A DNA stretch of 64,000 nt from CAZKXX01 sp964556705 (GCA_964556705.1 CAZKXX010000005.1:1-64000), one strand, 5' to 3'. Positions 36,173-45,485 are shown, counted from the stretch's first letter. Notes: generated by a model from the letters alone, not told the origin. Numbers and translations: made by a program.

Positions 36173-36463
36173 CTAATTCATCCGTTCAAGGCCGGCTTCG
36201 GTGGGCCGCTGCGCGCCCGCCGTGCGCACCCATACGACGCGGTAATCCCCGAAAGGCGTTTCGCCCCAGGGACAAACCACAGACACCGATTGTCCGGTTT
36301 TCAGCGCTGTCCCCGTCTGGATGCGGAGACCGTGCGGCGAAAAGTCAACCGTGGAAGCCACCTGCTCCGCAGTCCCATCGTCTGCTGTGAAGCGCAGGGT
36401 GATGGGAAGCCTGCTGGGAATTCGGCCTGAGCGGCGGTGGACTTCCTGAGCGGCGTGGGTCAT
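36173..36463 (-). CDS. Single-domain PilZ protein
   Basis: A 96-residue PilZ protein. RxxxR is met in RIPSRLPITLRF and the second motif is canonical (DFSPHGL), so cyclic-di-GMP binding is likely. The barrel continues with GQSVSVVCPWGE and FGDYRVVWVRTA. The start is fixed by a perfect AAGGAGG eight bases before the ATG at 36463. No partner domain is fused, so it may be an adaptor acting on another protein. It is convergent with the anti-sigma gene. Confidence 0.88.
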   Translation of the reverse strand: MTHAAQEVHRRSGRIPSRLPITLRFTADDGTAEQVASTVDFSPHGLRIQTGTALKTGQSVSVVCPWGETPFGDYRVVWVRTAGAQRPTEAGLERMN

Positions 36464-36735
36464 CGAAAACCTCCTTCGATGACTGGCCAGAGAAGACGCG
36501 TCCCCTCCCCCTAACTATACTCTCGCAACTGCAAACGTCAATAAATTGTTGAGGGGGCAAGAAATTACCGGGCGGCAGGGTTTTGCCGTGAGCCCCTTCG
36601 AAAAGCCGCGGACATTCTGTGGCCCAGGCGATCCTTCGAGAGTCGAACAGTCCGGAGTCGCATTCTCGTTGCCGGGAGCAGGATACGTGCCTATCATGGA
36701 GAGGTCTGACAAAGGGTCATGGTGAGGTGCGGGAG

Positions 36736-38040
36736 ATGAAAAAATCCCTTTTTGTCTTGGCGACTGCGGGCTTTCTGACCGGAATTCTGAGCGCGCTGCC
36801 TGAACCGGGCGATGCTCGCGGCTCCGCGTCGGTGCCGGCGAGCGTCGAAATGGTCGTGCCGCGTGGCGAAGCGCAGTCCTACTGGCCGCGCTGGCGCGGG
36901 CCCTCGGGCCAGGGACTGGTGACAGACTCCGGCTACCCCGACCGCTGGTCGGATACCGAAAACGTCCTTTGGAAATCGCCGGTTCCCGGCCGCGGACATT
37001 CCTCGCCCATCGTCTGGGCGGACCGCATCTTTCTGACCACGGCGTTTGAGGACGAGCGCGCCGCGGTGCTCTGCTATCGCCGCACGGACGGGAAGCTCCT
37101 GTGGCAGGCGGAAGTGCCCGACCGGACGCCCGAACGCACGTACCCGAAAAACAGCAACGCGTCGCCCACGCCTTCCACGGACGGCCGCCTGGTTTACGCC
37201 TCGTTCGGGAACAAAGGCCTCGTCGCCGTGGATTTTGACGGCAAGGTGGTCTGGCACCGCTCGCTGGGGAAGATTGACAACTATCACGGCTCGGCGGGCT
37301 CGCCGCTGCTCTACAAGGACCGCCTCATCATCTACCAGGACCAGCGCGGCGGCGCCTTTGTGGCGGCGTTCGACACGAAAACCGGCAAGCCGCTGTGGCA
37401 CACCGACCGCCGCGCGTCGGTCGGCTGGGGAACGCCCGTGGCGGTGCGCGTCGGCGACCGCGACGAAATCATCGTCAGCAGCCAGGAGCGCGTCACCGCC
37501 TACGACCCGCAAACCGGCAAGGAACTGTGGCACTGCTCGGGAAACACGGCGGAAGTGATTCCAACGCCCGTGGTGGGGCACGGCATGGTCTTCTGTTCTT
37601 CGGGGCGCGCCGGCCCGACGCTCGCCATCCGCCCGGGCGGACGCGGCGATGTGACCGAAACGCACCTGGTGTGGCAATCGCCGCGCGGCTCGCCGTTCGT
37701 CCCCTCGCCGCTCCTTTACGGCGATTTGCTTTATCTCGTGAACGACATGGCGAGCATCGCGACCTGCCTGGATGCGAAGACGGGTGAGACGGTGTGGCAG
37801 GGGCGGCTCGGCGTGGCTCGCAAGGAGGGCTTTTCGGCTTCACCCGTGGGCGTGGACGGGAAAGTGTTCTTCACGAACGACGACGGCGAGACGTTCGTGC
37901 TCAAGGCGGGACGCGAGTTCAGCCTGCTGCACGTGAACCGTCTGAATGCAAGCGTGCTGGCTTCACCCGCGCTCGTGGACGGCAGGTGGTACTTCCGCAC
38001 CGACCGCGAACTGATTGCCATCGGAAAATGTGGCGGGTAA
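36736..38040 (+). CDS. Secreted PQQ-like (outer-membrane-type) beta-propeller protein
   Basis: A 434-residue protein with a signal peptide (KKSLFVLATAGFLTGILSAL). The remainder is an eight-bladed-type beta-propeller of PQQ-like repeats: YWPRWRGPSGQGL, DGKLLWQAEVP, DGKVVWHRSLG, TGKPLWHT, TGKELWHC, TGETVWQGRL and DGRWYFRTDRELIAIG. It lacks residues that would show bound PQQ as in quinoprotein dehydrogenases and is close to the 'outer membrane protein assembly/PQQ-binding-like' proteins that are widespread in Acidobacteriota and Planctomycetota. Function is not defined. GGTGAGGTGCGGGAG precedes ATG 36736. Confidence 0.85.
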   Translation: MKKSLFVLATAGFLTGILSALPEPGDARGSASVPASVEMVVPRGEAQSYWPRWRGPSGQGLVTDSGYPDRWSDTENVLWKSPVPGRGHSSPIVWADRIFLTTAFEDERAAVLCYRRTDGKLLWQAEVPDRTPERTYPKNSNASPTPSTDGRLVYASFGNKGLVAVDFDGKVVWHRSLGKIDNYHGSAGSPLLYKDRLIIYQDQRGGAFVAAFDTKTGKPLWHTDRRASVGWGTPVAVRVGDRDEIIVSSQERVTAYDPQTGKELWHCSGNTAEVIPTPVVGHGMVFCSSGRAGPTLAIRPGGRGDVTETHLVWQSPRGSPFVPSPLLYGDLLYLVNDMASIATCLDAKTGETVWQGRLGVARKEGFSASPVGVDGKVFFTNDDGETFVLKAGREFSLLHVNRLNASVLASPALVDGRWYFRTDRELIAIGKCGG

Positions 38041-38115
38041 GAATCTCCGCGAGGTCCGCGCCACGCGAGGAGCCGAATTCGCTTGCCTGAATTTCTCGAG
38101 ACGGGTCGAAGGGCT

Positions 38116-38193
38116 TGGCGTCCCCGACGGGATTTGAACCCGTGTTACCGCCGTGAAAGGGCGGTGTCCTAGGCCGGGCTAGACGACGGGGAC
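38116..38193 (-). tRNA. tRNA-Glu (TTC)
   Basis: Cloverleaf on the minus strand with acceptor GTCCCCG/CGGGGAC, D arm with TCTAGCCCGGCCTAGGACA, anticodon stem CCGCC with loop CTTTCAC (anticodon TTC), T arm with GGGTTCAAATCCC, and an encoded GCCA end. It closely follows the bacterial tRNA-Glu pattern. Confidence 0.97.
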
Positions 38194-38310
38194 GACAATT
38201 TCCCATCCTAGCAGCGGCGCGCCAAAAGTGTCAAACGCTGCGAGGGCGCGCCGAGGGCCGCGAATGGGCTCGCGCCGAGCAGATTCCCCGCCGCGGCAGC
38301 TGCGCCTCCC

Positions 38311-38338
38311 TTGACATCCTTCCGGCGGCGTCGATAAA
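38311..38338 (+). promoter_or_regulatory. Promoter for the small exported protein gene
   Basis: A perfect -35 TTGACA (38311-38316) is followed, at a 16-base spacer, by GATAAA (38333-38338, four of six matches to TATAAT), about 70 bases before the ATG at 38406. Confidence 0.6.
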
Positions 38339-38405
38339 ATTTAGAACATCTCGATAACCCAGAAGGACGGGTGCTGAGCCCGCCCGGTGAAAAGGAGGAT
38401 GTCCG

Positions 38406-38714
38406 ATGCTGAGAAAGTTGGCATTGCTTACGGCAGTCAGCGGTCTGATGTTGTGGACCGCGCAGGTCAATTGGGCCATCCCCGCGCCTGGCGAGAAAAC
38501 TCACTCGATGAAGGCTGAGGTGGTCTCGGTGGATACGGCTGGGAAGAAGATCACCATCAAAGACGAAAAAGGCGAGACAAAGACCGTGCCGGTGCTCGAT
38601 TCGGCGGCCGCGATGCTGAAGAACTTCAAGGCCGGCGACAAGGTCACGCTGACCTGTAAGGACAGCGACAAGGGCGAGCATCAGGGCGTCAGCGACATCG
38701 CCAAAGCCACCTAA
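38406..38714 (+). CDS. Small exported DUF5666-like protein
   Basis: A 102-residue protein with a signal peptide (residues about 1-24, MLRKLALLTAVSGLMLWTAQ) and a small OB-like beta domain: MKAEVVSVDTAGKKITIKDE, TKTVPVLDSA, FKAGDKVTLTCKDS. This is the pattern of short periplasmic DUF5666/copper-binding-like proteins. AAAGGAGG precedes the ATG at the ideal distance, and a strong promoter lies upstream. The ligand is unknown. Confidence 0.75.
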   Translation: MLRKLALLTAVSGLMLWTAQVNWAIPAPGEKTHSMKAEVVSVDTAGKKITIKDEKGETKTVPVLDSAAAMLKNFKAGDKVTLTCKDSDKGEHQGVSDIAKAT

Positions 38715-39175
38715 TCCCTTCCCCCTCTTGGAATCAACTACCGGCTCGGGAAGCGGCGTCCCGAGACCGGCTTTTCCGCCTCAACCGGGAACTTTCGACG
38801 AGGCCAACTTCATGCCGGAGGGGGACGTCACGTCGCCGCCCATCACATTTTCTTCAAGTATTCGAGGTCGAAGATCAGGGCCAGCCTGGTTGGATCCTGC
38901 GTAGAAGTCTCCGTTCCCGGACAGGCACTGCGAACGTCGCAACCGCCGGCGTAACGCAGGATGAGCGTGTGGACGCGGATTCCCGATCAGACAAAGGCGG
39001 AGAGAAAACCTCGATTTGCGCACGAGGATCGGCGCGTGCCGCCAAAAGCGTCAAGAAGGTTTCCGCCTGGACACTGGCGGTTTGACGCGCGTCAGGATTC
39101 CATCTCCGTTCCTCGCCGAGGCGCGTGCAAGGAATCAAGCCGACGAGGTCCGCAACATGGGGCGAGAAACGCGCC
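38715..39175. other. Intergenic stretch with a possible short coding remnant
   Basis: No complete gene is recognised in this 461-base gap. On the minus strand, a 46-codon open stretch ending near 38860 reads HTLILRYAGGCDV and then LALIFDLEYLKKM before a stop, which looks protein-like but lacks a start and a ribosome binding site. It may be the end of a decayed gene downstream of the histidine kinase. Confidence 0.35.
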
Positions 39176-42100
39176 TCACGCGCGGTCGGCGGGGACGGCG
39201 TCAAGGACTTCGCGGACTTTGCGCTCCAGGGTCTCCGGGGAAAAAGGTTTGGGGAGATATCCGGCGAGGGGATCGCGCACGCCGCGCCGCGCCTGTTCCT
39301 GGTCCGCATATCCGGAGATATAGAGCACGCGAAGGCGGGGATGGAGGGCGCGGGCGTGCTCGGCGAGTTCGTGCCCGCTCATTTCCGGCATGACGATGTC
39401 GGTGAGGAGGAGGTGCAAGGGCCCGCCGTGCTCGCGCGCGCGGTCCAGCGCTTCGACGCCTCCGCGCGCTTCCAGCACGCGATAGCCGCGGGATTCCAGC
39501 ACCATGCGGACGAGGTTGCGCACCGCATCGTCGTCCTCAACCACCAGAATCGTCTCACTCGCCGGGCGCGCCGCCGGGCGATGCCCAGCGAGCCTTTCCG
39601 CGTCGGTGGCCACGCCCACGCGCGGCAGATAGACGCGGAAGACGGTCCCTTCGCCTTTCTGGCTGGACACGGAGACCGAGCCGCCACTCTGCCGAACGAT
39701 GCCGTACACGGTAGCCAACCCCAGGCCCGTCCCCTTTCCCCGGTCCTTGGTGGTGAAGAAGGGCTCGAAAATGTGCGGAAGGATTTCGGGATCGATTCCG
39801 CAGCCTGTATCGCTGACCGAGAGCGCCACGTACGAACCGGGGGCCAGCGTGGCGTGCTGCGTCGTGTAAGTCTCGGTGAGCTCCACGTTGGCGGTGGAAA
39901 TGGTAACGCGTCCGCCCCGGGGCATGGCGTCGCGGGCGTTGACGGTCAGGTTGAGCAGCACCTGGTCAATCTGGCCCGGGTCGGCCTTGACGGGGCCCAA
40001 GTCGGAGGCGAGATCCAGGACAAGCTCCACGTCCTCGCCGATCAGGCGCCGGAGCATCTTGTGCATGTCGCGGATGGCCGCGTTCAGGTCGAGCACGTGC
40101 GCCTCGACCGGCTGGCGGCGGCTGAAGGCGAGCAACTGCTGGGTGAGCGCGGCGGCGCGGCCTCCCGCTTTGCGGATCTCGTCGAGATAGTCCCGCGCGC
40201 GGCCTTGCGGGGGGAGGATGGCCTGCAACAGTTCGCTGTAACCGGTGATGGCCGTGAGCAGGTTGTTAAAATCGTGCGCGACGCCGCCCGCCAGGCGTCC
40301 CAGGGCTTCCATCTTTTGCACCTGGCGGAGCTGCTCCTGAAGCGCGCGCTCGCGCGTCACGTCACGTTCGACGGCAACGTAATAGGCGGGCCGCCCGGCG
40401 GCGTCGCGCACCGGGGAAATGACCGCTTCAGTTTCGACCAGGCTTCCGTCCTTCGTCCGGTTGATGAAGCACCCCGCCCACACTTCTCCCGCCTCGATCG
40501 TTTGCCACAAGTGCCGATAGTAGGCGTCGTCCTGCCGTCCGCTCTTGAGGAAGCGGGGGTTCTTCCCCACGGCTTCCGCGCGCGTGTAGCCGGTGACGCG
40601 CTCGAAGGAGGGGTTGACGTAAACAATTGTTCCGTCGAGTTCGGTAATCACGACACACTCGGCCGTGTTCTCGACCGCCGAGGCCAGCCGGCGGTGCTCT
40701 TCCTCCAGACGCTTGCGCTCCGTGATGTCTTCCAGCACGCCGACGAAGCCGGTGTGCCGGCCCTGCGCGTCGCGAAGGGGCGCGACGGAAAGGTTTACGA
40801 GCACGGGCGAACCATCTTTCCGACGGCGCCACACTTCGATCCCCTTCACACCGTTCGCGTCCAAAGTCCTGCGCAGGATGGTTTCGAACTCGGCTTTCTT
40901 CTCCTCAGGAATGAAAGGAAGCGGGCGTCCCACCACTTCTTCGGCCTGCCACCCGAAGGTCTGCTCGGCGGCCGAGTTCCAGAGTTTTACGGTTCCGTCC
41001 GGCGCAATCACGTTGACGGCGACGGGCGAGGCTTCGATGATGGCGCGCAGCATTTCGCTCGATTCGTGCAGCGCGCGTTCGGTGAGAAGGCGGGGGCGGA
41101 GGTCGCGGAGAGCCGCATAGACGAGCGGCCCAGCGGACGTGTCCAAGCGGCTGAGGCTGATTTCGACGGGCACCTCGCCGCCCTCGGCCGAGAGGACTTC
41201 GGCTTCCGCGGGCGTGTCCGGCGAAGCCGCGGCGTCGTCCCCGAGGCAGAGTTCATGCCGCCGGCGCAACTCATCGCGCAGGCGCTCCGGGAAGAGTCCC
41301 TCGAACGGCTGGCCGAGCATGTCCTCGTCCCGGAAGCCGAACAGTTGCCGCGCCCGCCGATTCAGGAAGACGATCCGCGCCTCGCGGTCCGAGGCCACGA
41401 TGGGGTGCAGTTGAGCCTCCAGCAGGGCGCGGAACCGCTCCTGTTCAGACTTCCATGCGCCCGCCAAAGTGTGCCGGCGACGGGCCGCGAGCAGGCCCGC
41501 GAGAGCCAGCAGCAGCAGGAGGGTCAGCGCTCCTTCTCGGACCGCCTTGGCGCGAAACTCCGCCATCACCTCTTCAAGGTCCACCTTCTGCACCAGGCCC
41601 CAGCCGGTGGCCGCAATGTGGCGGGTCGCCGCCAGCACCGCGACGCCACGATAGTCGCGGAACTCGCCCTCAACCTGACGGCCTTCCACTGCCGGCACGG
41701 CCGCCGTGCCACTGTTCCAAGGGAACTGAACGGGCAAGTCCCCTTCTGGCCCGTGGCGGCGAGGAGAAAAGAACTCAACCTCGTTTCCGACGCGGCGGGC
41801 CAGCAACGTCTCGCCCGTCTCCGTCACCTCCCAGCGCGGCAGGAGGAGCGGATACAAGCTGGAGTCAGGATCCATTCTCAGCACGACCGCGCCCAGAGGC
41901 TTCGGCGGGAGCGCGCCAGCCGTCACCCGGGCCGCGTCGGAGACGGGAACGCCGACGCTGGCGAGACCGCCGGGGGTCATTTCGATCCGCCACCGGTTCC
42001 CTTCCATGACCTGACGCGCCAGTTCCTGGTTCTCCGCATCGAGGGGCGCACCCCGCGCGGTGCGGGCGACGGTCTCACCCTGCCGATTGACGACCTGTAT

Positions 42101-42487
42101 GTCGCGGTAGCCGTAGGCGGCCGCCACATGGTCCAGGATTGATGAAAGGTGGCTCGCCTCAGCGTGAGCCCTTCGGGCGCCGGGACGGGAAGCGAGGATC
42201 TTCACGACCGTCGGAAAGCCCGCCACGACTTCCGCGTCCGCCTTTCTCTCCTTCAACCACACGGCGACGAGCTGGGCTTTTTCGTCGGCCAGGCCGGAAA
42301 GGCGGGACTTCCACGACTCCGTCGTCTCGATGCGCAGGCTGTGAAAGAGGTACGCGACGTAGGCGGCGCCGGCGAGGACGGCCAGCACAAACACCAGAAC
42401 GTAATGACCCCAGGCCGCATCGGCGACCGGCGAGAACGTCCGCCGCCGGGATGGGTCCCGACCACCGATGGGCCTGACGGTCTTCAC
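39176..42487 (-). CDS. Membrane hybrid sensor histidine kinase with several PAS domains and a C-terminal receiver
   Basis: A 1103-residue hybrid kinase. The likely start is GTG 42487 (GGGAG upstream); upstream ATGs add an unrelated arginine-rich extension. A membrane helix at about residues 29-48 and another near 330-345 flank a Cache-like periplasmic sensor domain. Three PAS domains follow (MLGQPFEGLFPERL, LWNSAAEQTFGW, VYVNPSFERVTGYTRAEAVG). The kinase core has H738 in GGVAHDFNNLLTAITGY, an ATPase domain with VSDTGCGIDPEILPHIFEPF and GKGTGLGLATVYGIV, and a receiver with D1030 in LLTDIVMPEMSG. The phosphorelay's final target is not visible nearby. Lies between two PilZ-type regions. Confidence 0.9.
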   Translation of the reverse strand: MKTVRPIGGRDPSRRRTFSPVADAAWGHYVLVFVLAVLAGAAYVAYLFHSLRIETTESWKSRLSGLADEKAQLVAVWLKERKADAEVVAGFPTVVKILASRPGARRAHAEASHLSSILDHVAAAYGYRDIQVVNRQGETVARTARGAPLDAENQELARQVMEGNRWRIEMTPGGLASVGVPVSDAARVTAGALPPKPLGAVVLRMDPDSSLYPLLLPRWEVTETGETLLARRVGNEVEFFSPRRHGPEGDLPVQFPWNSGTAAVPAVEGRQVEGEFRDYRGVAVLAATRHIAATGWGLVQKVDLEEVMAEFRAKAVREGALTLLLLLALAGLLAARRRHTLAGAWKSEQERFRALLEAQLHPIVASDREARIVFLNRRARQLFGFRDEDMLGQPFEGLFPERLRDELRRRHELCLGDDAAASPDTPAEAEVLSAEGGEVPVEISLSRLDTSAGPLVYAALRDLRPRLLTERALHESSEMLRAIIEASPVAVNVIAPDGTVKLWNSAAEQTFGWQAEEVVGRPLPFIPEEKKAEFETILRRTLDANGVKGIEVWRRRKDGSPVLVNLSVAPLRDAQGRHTGFVGVLEDITERKRLEEEHRRLASAVENTAECVVITELDGTIVYVNPSFERVTGYTRAEAVGKNPRFLKSGRQDDAYYRHLWQTIEAGEVWAGCFINRTKDGSLVETEAVISPVRDAAGRPAYYVAVERDVTRERALQEQLRQVQKMEALGRLAGGVAHDFNNLLTAITGYSELLQAILPPQGRARDYLDEIRKAGGRAAALTQQLLAFSRRQPVEAHVLDLNAAIRDMHKMLRRLIGEDVELVLDLASDLGPVKADPGQIDQVLLNLTVNARDAMPRGGRVTISTANVELTETYTTQHATLAPGSYVALSVSDTGCGIDPEILPHIFEPFFTTKDRGKGTGLGLATVYGIVRQSGGSVSVSSQKGEGTVFRVYLPRVGVATDAERLAGHRPAARPASETILVVEDDDAVRNLVRMVLESRGYRVLEARGGVEALDRAREHGGPLHLLLTDIVMPEMSGHELAEHARALHPRLRVLYISGYADQEQARRGVRDPLAGYLPKPFSPETLERKVREVLDAVPADRA

Positions 42488-42847
42488 TTGATCTGTGTCT
42501 CCCAAGTGCCGGTGCCTCGACGGAGGGGATGGCACCCCTCTTCTTCCCGCTCGACACCCCTCTGCCCCCCCGGCGCGCACGCTGGCTCCTCTGCCGCGCG
42601 GCGAAGGTTCAATGGCGCTTATCACATGACGTATCGGCGGAATTTCAAACAGTCTTGAGTTGAGGCTGGGCCTCGGGCTTTTTGACCGTCGTTCCCCGCG
42701 CCGGCGATTTCGCCGCGACGCGAGGGAGTTGGCTTCAGTTAGGAAGGCCCGGACCGCGGGTTTAGGCCGTCTTCTTGACTCGAAGATGCGTGAGGGAGGA
42801 CATCCGGCGGCGGCGTGCGGGCTCAAGCTCTGGAGCGCGGGTGCGAT
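42488..42847. other. Intergenic region between the hybrid kinase and PilZ-zinc ribbon-PilZ genes
   Basis: This gap separates two leftward genes. Arginine-rich frames extend into it from the kinase gene but have no recognised homology. I find no convincing promoter pair or terminator. Confidence 0.4.
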
Positions 42848-43687
42848 TTACGCTTCGCGCTCGTAGCGGACGCCATAGAGGTGTCGCGCGGGTCCGCTGT
42901 TTTCGAACCGCCGCGCGACGCGCCCGCGCATTTCGGGGTTCTGGCCGGAGGGATCGTAGGGGCAGGTCACCATCAACGCCTCGCCGACTTCGTAAACCTT
43001 CTCGCTGGTGAAGGCGAGACCGACGCGCGAGACGTTCTCACTTCGCGTCAGTTCCTCGTTGCCGTACCAGCTTCGCACGCGCAGGGGAAGGCGCATGAGC
43101 GAGCGGGGCGCGGCGCGGCGCGAGCCCTCCGCCTGATCCAACTGGAGAATTTCGCGGAAGACGCGGTCCATTTCCGGCCCCGGCGCAGGCATCCCCACCT
43201 GCTTTTCCACGTGTCCCCACGGCGTGGATTTCCCGCACCCGCCGCACTCGCGCGTCAGCAGGCCGGAGGCCTGGAGGACATCCACTTCCACCAGCGACAG
43301 GCGGGAGAGCTGGACTTCGTGACATCGCCGGCATTCCAGCAGCACGCTGCACGCCTGCTCGCCTCCGTTGGCAGGGGGAAATTCGATTCCCCAGACGTTG
43401 CGGCTTTCCTCGAGGCATTCAACGCCCCATTCGCCGCCCTTCTGGGTGGGAGGCTGGGTTGGGCCGACGACACGGAACTCCGCCCGCTGATTGGCGACCA
43501 GGTTGGTAACGCGCACCGTCTCCCCGGAGTTGAGGAATCGCGCCAGTTGAATTCGCGCCCCGTGACGGTTCACGGCGAGCGTCCGCGTTGTATCCGCGAA
43601 CGGGTGGCCGTTGCGGTCTTTTCCTTCCACACGGATCGGGATGGTGATCAGAAGGCGTTCGCTGCGGCGCCTGAGAGAAACATTCAT
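42848..43687 (-). CDS. PilZ-zinc ribbon-PilZ protein, copy B
   Basis: A 279-residue paralogue of 31765-32601. The first barrel has RRRSER before LLITIPIRV and AVNRHGA in place of the NxSxxG motif, again with Asn for Ser. The middle zinc ribbon has CRRC and CGGCG. The second barrel has RAAPR before LMRLPLRV and the canonical NVSRVG. Conservation of the unusual first barrel and of the ribbon in two copies suggests that the architecture is functional. The start is not well fixed: the ATG at 43687 lacks a strong ribosome binding site but gives the best N-terminal match to copy A. It is divergent from pyrB. Confidence 0.85.
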   Translation of the reverse strand: MNVSLRRRSERLLITIPIRVEGKDRNGHPFADTTRTLAVNRHGARIQLARFLNSGETVRVTNLVANQRAEFRVVGPTQPPTQKGGEWGVECLEESRNVWGIEFPPANGGEQACSVLLECRRCHEVQLSRLSLVEVDVLQASGLLTRECGGCGKSTPWGHVEKQVGMPAPGPEMDRVFREILQLDQAEGSRRAAPRSLMRLPLRVRSWYGNEELTRSENVSRVGLAFTSEKVYEVGEALMVTCPYDPSGQNPEMRGRVARRFENSGPARHLYGVRYEREA

Positions 43688-43978
43688 GGCAGAATCATCC
43701 GGCGTTGCCGAACCTTTCTCTGAAGACGTTCAGTTTAGGGCGACTGGAGGGCGAAATCAAGACGCTTTGGGCGCGGATCACCACCTGCGCCGTAGTCCGG
43801 CGTCTCGCTTTCTTGTGGCCCGAACCGCGCGCGGCCGCGTCGGGGCGCGGCCGGCGACTTGTTGTCGCGGCGCAGGAAGGACGTTGACGCTTCGCGAGCT
43901 CGCAAGGTATCTTGCGGAGCGCGCCCGAAGCCCGCAGGCATGCCGGTCCGATCCCGTCGGAGGCAGGAAGGACACCCG

Positions 43979-44899
43979 ATGAAACTCCACCACGTGGTCG
44001 AAGCCCAGCAGTTTGACCAGGCCACGCTGCTCGACCTGCTCCAGACCGCCGCCGAGATGGAAAAGCTGGTCGAGCAGGGGGGCAGCAACCAGTTCCACAA
44101 CCGAATTATGGCCACGCTCTTCTACGAGCCCTCGACGCGCACCCGCTTTTCGTTTGAGACGGCGATGCTGCGGCTGGGCGGGCGCGTCATCTCCACCGAA
44201 AACGCCGCGATGTTTTCCTCCGTCGCCAAGGGCGAAACGCTCGAGGACACGGTGCGCATGTTGAACGGCTACGCCGACGTCATCGTGATCCGGCACTTCG
44301 AGGTCGGCGCCGCGAAGCGCGCCGCCGCGGTCTCGCGCGTCCCTGTCATCAACGCCGGAGACGGCGTCGGGCAGCACCCCACGCAGGCCCTCCTCGACCT
44401 CTACACGATTCGCAAGGAAATCGGCCACATCGACGGACTGCGCATCGCCATGGTCGGCGACCTCGCGCAGGGCCGCACCGTCCGCTCGCTCGCCTACCTG
44501 TTGAGCAAATTCCGCGGCGTGAGAATTTACTTCGTCGCGCCGGCGCTGCTGAAAATGAAGGAAGACATCCTCGAACACCTGCGCGAGAAACACGTCGAGT
44601 ATGTCGAAGAAACTTCGCTCGAGAAAGTCCTTCCGGAAGTGGAGGTGGTCTATCAGACCCGCGTGCAGAAGGAGCGCTTCGGCGACCGCATCGCCGACTA
44701 CGAGCAGTGCCGCGGAGTTTACGTCCTGACCGCCGAAAGCCTCCGGCTCATGAAACCGAACGCCATCATCATGCACCCGCTGCCGCGCCTCGACGAAATC
44801 GCCATGGAAGTGGACCAGGATCCGCGCGCTGCCTATTTCCGTCAGGCGCAGAACGGGCTCTACGTCCGCATGGCACTGCTGGCGAACGTCCTCGGATAA
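43979..44899 (+). CDS. pyrB: Aspartate carbamoyltransferase catalytic subunit
   Basis: A 306-residue enzyme that makes carbamoyl aspartate, the second step of pyrimidine synthesis. The carbamoyl phosphate site is FYEPSTRTRFSFETAM, followed by VISTENAAMFSSVAKGETLE, and the aspartate-site region is INAGDGVGQHPTQALLDLYT; the C-terminal part has TRVQKERFGD and IIMHPLPRLDEI. The length is normal for PyrB. A purine-rich site precedes ATG 43979. The gene stands alone without pyrC or pyrI, and the next gene is a XRE regulator. Confidence 0.96.
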   Translation: MKLHHVVEAQQFDQATLLDLLQTAAEMEKLVEQGGSNQFHNRIMATLFYEPSTRTRFSFETAMLRLGGRVISTENAAMFSSVAKGETLEDTVRMLNGYADVIVIRHFEVGAAKRAAAVSRVPVINAGDGVGQHPTQALLDLYTIRKEIGHIDGLRIAMVGDLAQGRTVRSLAYLLSKFRGVRIYFVAPALLKMKEDILEHLREKHVEYVEETSLEKVLPEVEVVYQTRVQKERFGDRIADYEQCRGVYVLTAESLRLMKPNAIIMHPLPRLDEIAMEVDQDPRAAYFRQAQNGLYVRMALLANVLG

Positions 44900-44950
44900 T
44901 TTGTCACCACGGGCCGACGCTCACCCCTCGCCCAACTTTCGCGGGACTTT

Positions 44951-45000
44951 GGTACTGGTACCGGAGTGCCGTTGAATTGCCGATAGACTACGGAGACAAT
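44951..45000 (+). promoter_or_regulatory. Promoter with adjacent inverted repeat for the XRE regulator
   Basis: TTGAAT (44972-44977) and GACAAT (44995-45000) are 17 bases apart, with four matches in each box. Just upstream lies the perfect inverted repeat GGTAC-TG-GTACC (44951-44962). An autoregulatory operator for the helix-turn-helix protein is plausible. Confidence 0.45.
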
Positions 45001-45066
45001 CGCGCTGTCAAAACGACCATGACGGCGCGAAAAACAAAGAAGCCGAAAGGCCAGGGAGTGATGGCT

Positions 45067-45444
45067 ATGTCCATTGGAATGAGAATCCGCCGATTACGGG
45101 AGCAGAAGGGACTTTCTCAGGGCGACATCGAGCGGGTGACGGGGTTGCTGCGCTGCTACACATCGCGCGTCGAGAACGGGCACACGGTGCCGTCCATTGA
45201 GACGCTCGAGCGCTTTGCCGTGGCGCTGGACATTCCCCTCTACCAGCTCTTCTATTCGGGCGGTGAGGACGATCCCACGCCCAACCTTGCGCCCCGTAAG
45301 ACGCTGGAGGAACTCGCTGCGGAGGACACCAAGGAAGGGTCTGACGCGCGCTTTCTGCTCAAGTTAAAGGGTTTGGTCGAGAAGATTACGGAAGCGGACC
45401 GGCAAGTGCTGCTGGCCATGGCCAAGAAGCTGGCCGCTCGCTAA
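45067..45444 (+). CDS. XRE-family helix-turn-helix transcriptional regulator
   Basis: A 125-residue regulator. The helix-turn-helix domain spans residues about 5-60: GMRIRRLREQKGLSQGDIER, RVENGHTVPSIETLERFAVA and DIPLYQLFYSG. The C-terminal part (DARFLLKLKGLVEKITEADRQV) is a short helical tail. ATG 45067 has GGGAG eight bases upstream; ATGs at 45061 and 45019 are possible. Similar proteins of this length are common in Acidobacteriota. Targets are unknown, but the palindrome next to its own promoter suggests autoregulation. It converges on the cytochrome c gene. Confidence 0.88.
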   Translation: MSIGMRIRRLREQKGLSQGDIERVTGLLRCYTSRVENGHTVPSIETLERFAVALDIPLYQLFYSGGEDDPTPNLAPRKTLEELAAEDTKEGSDARFLLKLKGLVEKITEADRQVLLAMAKKLAAR

Positions 45445-45485
45445 GTCTCGCGCCTGCCTTTCCGGGGGCAGGCATCCCTCCCACG

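Noticed and set aside
39125..42142. Very long open frame (about 1005 codons) on the plus strand opposite the hybrid kinase
   Set aside because: It mirrors the kinase gene in a GC-rich region, is rich in Arg, Ala and Gln with no recognisable domain, and the kinase on the other strand has all its motifs.
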